Below are positions 61,783-64,000 of a stretch of 64,000 bases of DNA, one piece after another (positions within the stretch are counted from its first letter, which is position 1; every line of letters begins with the position of its first letter). The stretch is taken from positions 372,001 to 436,000 of the forward strand of contig NZ_JYFC01000001.1 of the NCBI RefSeq assembly GCF_000938265.1, in the 5' to 3' direction. Made by a program: the position numbers and the translations under genes. Source of the stretch: Agreia bicolorata. Its GTDB lineage: Bacteria; Actinomycetota; Actinomycetes; Actinomycetales; Microbacteriaceae. The notes under the pieces were generated by a model. It was not told the origin of the DNA. It saw nothing but the letters and a program-made list of their open reading frames with translations, and did not search any database.

Positions 61783-63543
61783 TCAGTCCGTGACCGCAGC
61801 GGCCACCGTTGGCGCTTGCGCAGCCTGGAGCTCGAGTCCATGGAACAACGCGAGGTCGCGGACAGCGGCTGCGCGTTCGTCGGCGAGCTGCTCAGCAGAC
61901 CAGCCCAGCGCATCCGATACCACTGAGCTGAGCTCGTCGAATGCGGCCTGATCGAGGTCGCCCACGAACGCGAGGATCGTGCGCCGAAGAACCAGGTCGG
62001 TGAGGTGCACGACGAACTCGTTCTCGACCAGGTACGCGATCTCAGCTGCCGAGAATCCTGCGACGCTGACCAGCTGCTTGTCGTCATCCGCGGCGCTCAC
62101 GGCGTCGATGACCTTATCGGCCTTCGTTCCGTACCGCGCCAGCAGCGCGCGGGCGCGCTCGGCACCCACGTCGGATGCGTGTGCCGAGACCCAGGTATCG
62201 GTCGCCTGAGTGGTGGTCGGGAAGCCGACCCCACCTCCGATGGCGAGCTTCTCCGTGCTGACGCTGCGCGTGCGACCGATCAGCTCGAGCGTCTCGTTGG
62301 CGAGGTGCTCGGAGAGCGCGCGGAAGGTGGTCCACTTGCCACCGACGAGGCTCAGCATGGGAACTTTCGTTCCACCCAGTCGCGACGGTTCGATGCGGTA
62401 GTCGCGGGAGACGAATCCGGGAGCCGTGTCGTCGTGCTTCGGCAACGGGCGGATGCCTGAATAGCGATAGACGATCTGCGAACGGTCGACGGGGATGCGT
62501 GGGAAAACGTGCGACACGAGCTTGAAGAAGTAGTCGACCTCTTCTTCTGTGCACACCGCGGGCTGGGTGATGTCGGCCTCAAGGTCGGTGGTTCCCACGA
62601 GAACTCGACCGTTGAGCGGGTAGATCAGCACGATACGGCCGTCGTTGTTCTCGAAGAAGACCTCGCCACCGGCACACGCCTTGTACAGGGCGGGGTTGTC
62701 GAGCACGATGTGAGAGCCCTTGGTTCCGCCCATGAAGGTGCTCGGCATACCCAGGGCCTCGTTTGTCAGATCTGTCCACGGACCCGTCGTGTTCACCACC
62801 GCGTCGGCCGCGATGCTGAACTCCCGACCCGAGACGGTATCGCGCAGAAGAACCTCGTCGCCCGAGACACCGATGGCCTCGACATAGTTCGCGCTGCGAG
62901 CATTCGGCCCCACTGCACGTGCGTCTTCGACCAGGTCGAGAGCGAGCCGCTCGGGATTCTCGACGGCTGCGTCGAAGTAGGTCGCCGTGTACTTCACGTC
63001 TGGTCGGAGCTGGGGAAGCTTGTCGAGCGACTTCTTGCGGCCGGCGAACTGGTGACGGGGCACCGATCCGCCGTCGCGCGAGAACGAGTCGTAGCCGAGC
63101 AGGCCGAGCTTGATGAGAAGCGCTCCGCGCTCCTTCGGCTTGCCCTGCTTGTGCGTGAGAAAACGCAGAGGTGCAGAGACGATGCCGGAGAACGTCGAGA
63201 AGATGGGGATCGTGGTGGGCAGGGGCTTCACGTAGTGAGGTGCCAGCCGCAGCAGGCGGTTGCGCTCCTGCACCGATTCGCGAACGAGACGGAACTCGCC
63301 GTTCTCGAGGTAGCGCACACCGCCGTGGATCATGTGACTCGACGCCGCCGACGCACCCGAGCAGTAGTCGCTGCGTTCGACGAGAATCACATCGACACCC
63401 TGCAATGCCAGGTCACGGAAGGTCGCGATGCCGTTGATGCCTCCGCCGATCACGAGCACCTGTGCTCGCGGCTTGGAGATGAGACCGGCGACGTCGGGCC
63501 GAAGCTCTGTGCTGCTGGAGGAGGAAACGACTGGTGCACTCAC
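61783..63543 (-). CDS. glpD: FAD-dependent glycerol-3-phosphate dehydrogenase
   Basis: A 586-residue membrane-associated flavoenzyme oxidising glycerol 3-phosphate to dihydroxyacetone phosphate. The FAD-binding Rossmann fold is at VLVIGGGINGIATFRDLALQ (about residues 30-49), followed by ASAASSHMIHGGVRYLENGE. TTGPWTDLTNEALG and SGIRPLPKHDDT-type active-site loops and a helical C-terminal domain complete it. The GTG at 63543 is chosen because GAAGGCGAG lies 7 nt upstream; earlier in-frame starts lack one. It is divergent from the SorC-type regulator. Confidence 0.95.
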   Translation of the reverse strand: MSAPVVSSSSSTELRPDVAGLISKPRAQVLVIGGGINGIATFRDLALQGVDVILVERSDYCSGASAASSHMIHGGVRYLENGEFRLVRESVQERNRLLRLAPHYVKPLPTTIPIFSTFSGIVSAPLRFLTHKQGKPKERGALLIKLGLLGYDSFSRDGGSVPRHQFAGRKKSLDKLPQLRPDVKYTATYFDAAVENPERLALDLVEDARAVGPNARSANYVEAIGVSGDEVLLRDTVSGREFSIAADAVVNTTGPWTDLTNEALGMPSTFMGGTKGSHIVLDNPALYKACAGGEVFFENNDGRIVLIYPLNGRVLVGTTDLEADITQPAVCTEEEVDYFFKLVSHVFPRIPVDRSQIVYRYSGIRPLPKHDDTAPGFVSRDYRIEPSRLGGTKVPMLSLVGGKWTTFRALSEHLANETLELIGRTRSVSTEKLAIGGGVGFPTTTQATDTWVSAHASDVGAERARALLARYGTKADKVIDAVSAADDDKQLVSVAGFSAAEIAYLVENEFVVHLTDLVLRRTILAFVGDLDQAAFDELSSVVSDALGWSAEQLADERAAAVRDLALFHGLELQAAQAPTVAAAVTD

Positions 63544-63655
63544 TGTGTACTCGCCTTCGTGTAAGTAAGTTCTCGATAACTCGTCAAGTCTCAACATCTG
63601 CACACAATTGTTCAAGCGTTATGCACAGACGTGCACGGCATGGAAGTATGTTCCC
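63544..63655. promoter_or_regulatory. glpD / regulator divergent intergenic region
   Basis: 112 nt, AT-richer than its surroundings. It contains the palindrome ACAATTGT (about 63604-63611) and repeated TGCACA words around 63598 and 63622, candidate half-sites for the divergently encoded SorC-type regulator. No clear -10/-35 pair was fixed. Assignment is inference. Confidence 0.35.
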
Positions 63656-64000
63656 ATGACCATCGCTTCCGCGGACCACCATGCAGAGAAGTCGCGTGAC
63701 GCCCTCCGCGCCGCGCAGCTCTATTACCTCCAGGACATCACCATGGAGGCCATCGCTCACGAGCTGCATACATCACGCTCATCTGTCTCCAGACTGCTGA
63801 GTTTTGCGCGAGAAACAGGCCTCGTCGAAATTCAGGTGAAGTCACCGGCTGAGCGCGTCTCGACATCTCAGCAGCGCATACGCGAGCGTCACGGTGTCAC
63901 CGCGCACATCGTGCCTGTGCCGGCGTCGACGAACGAGGTCGACCGCCTTGAGCGGGTGGCGGTATCGGCTGCACGGATTCTCACCCCGTTCGTCGACTCC
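63656..64000 (+). CDS. SorC/DeoR-type sugar-binding transcriptional regulator, 3' part outside window
   Basis: The open frame runs from the ATG at 63656 to the window edge (115 codons). The N-terminal helix-turn-helix (AQLYYLQDITMEAIAHELHT then SRSSVSRLLSFARETGLVEI) is the SorC-family pattern. The start of the sugar-phosphate-binding domain follows (RIRERHGVTAHIVPVPA). SorC regulators respond to sugar phosphates. The divergent position to glpD suggests control of glycerol genes with glycerol phosphate as effector, but this is inferred. No strong Shine-Dalgarno is seen (GGAAG about 10 nt upstream). Confidence 0.85.
   Translation, partial: MTIASADHHAEKSRDALRAAQLYYLQDITMEAIAHELHTSRSSVSRLLSFARETGLVEIQVKSPAERVSTSQQRIRERHGVTAHIVPVPASTNEVDRLERVAVSAARILTPFVDS

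Noticed and set aside
1-64000. CRISPR arrays, IS elements, prophage or toxin-antitoxin modules
   Set aside because: I saw no regularly spaced repeats, transposase, integrase, phage structural gene or recognisable toxin-antitoxin pair on either strand. The repeat-bounded patch at 3.7-6.4 kb has no mobility gene.

Overview
The window is a 64 kb stretch of high-GC DNA with actinobacterial gene content. It has a murI-rph-rdgB operon, DUF3039, DUF3097 and DUF427 genes, a non-split tad pilus locus, a histidine-glycine type AspRS, and many leaderless start codons. This points to Actinobacteria, most probably Microbacteriaceae; the family-level assignment is inference. No rRNA, transposase, integrase, phage gene or CRISPR array is visible. 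One tRNA (Leu, anticodon UAG) is present.

Layout, left to right. 1-3.7 kb: 5' part of prfB, then two MFS exporters. 3.7-6.4 kb: an accessory patch with a small membrane protein, a PF06475 glycolipid-binding-like protein and an erythromycin-esterase-family protein. It is bounded by two direct copies of the 3' end of a pilus gene, one of them only a remnant. 6.4-11 kb: a seven-gene tad (Flp-type) pilus or secretion operon on the minus strand. 11-15.2 kb: a MacB-like ABC exporter divergent from a NarL-type two-component system, with a palindrome between them. 15.2-22.8 kb: tRNA-Leu, a DedA protein, aspS, a CDF metal exporter, the murI-rph-rdgB operon, divergent pncB, and DUF3039. 22.8-26 kb: an ABC-2 exporter whose ATPase has a very long disordered N-terminus. 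26.2-28.6 kb: a nucleotidyltransferase and a TagGH-type polymer exporter. 28.6-37.2 kb: an MFS carrier, a methyltransferase, a metallophosphoesterase remnant, a PabC-like enzyme, a DHA2 exporter and several conserved hypothetical genes, including a 55-residue LAXTG peptide. 37.2-41.4 kb: a second wall-polymer cluster (TagF-like enzyme, two GT2 glycosyltransferases, a CDP-alcohol phosphotransferase). 41.5-44.8 kb: an HtrA protease and a secreted protein/lipoprotein pair. 44.9-48.7 kb: an aminotransferase, a YdeI-like protein, a nitrilase-family amidase and a ROK regulator. 48.8-55.8 kb: an alpha-galactoside/oligosaccharide operon (GH36, ABC importer without ATPase, GH13). 55.8-59.2 kb: prpD, prpB and an aldose 1-epimerase. 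59.3-64 kb: glpK, glpF and glpD, and a divergent SorC-type regulator cut by the window end.

The genes form a few functional groups. Envelope polymer synthesis and export is split over 26-28.6 and 37-41 kb. Oligosaccharide uptake and cleavage sits under a divergent ROK repressor. Glycerol catabolism probably sits under a SorC regulator. Several efflux systems are scattered through the window. A repeated feature is a TANNNT-type hexamer placed 6-9 nt before a start codon that lacks a Shine-Dalgarno sequence. I count 16 such genes, which suggests extensive leaderless transcription and helps decide several start codons. Most of the window is ordinary chromosomal housekeeping. The most unusual items are the repeat-flanked 3.7-6.4 kb patch with its possible leader peptide, the LAXTG mini-protein, the split wall-polymer pathway and the 23-bp perfect palindrome at 59.25 kb.
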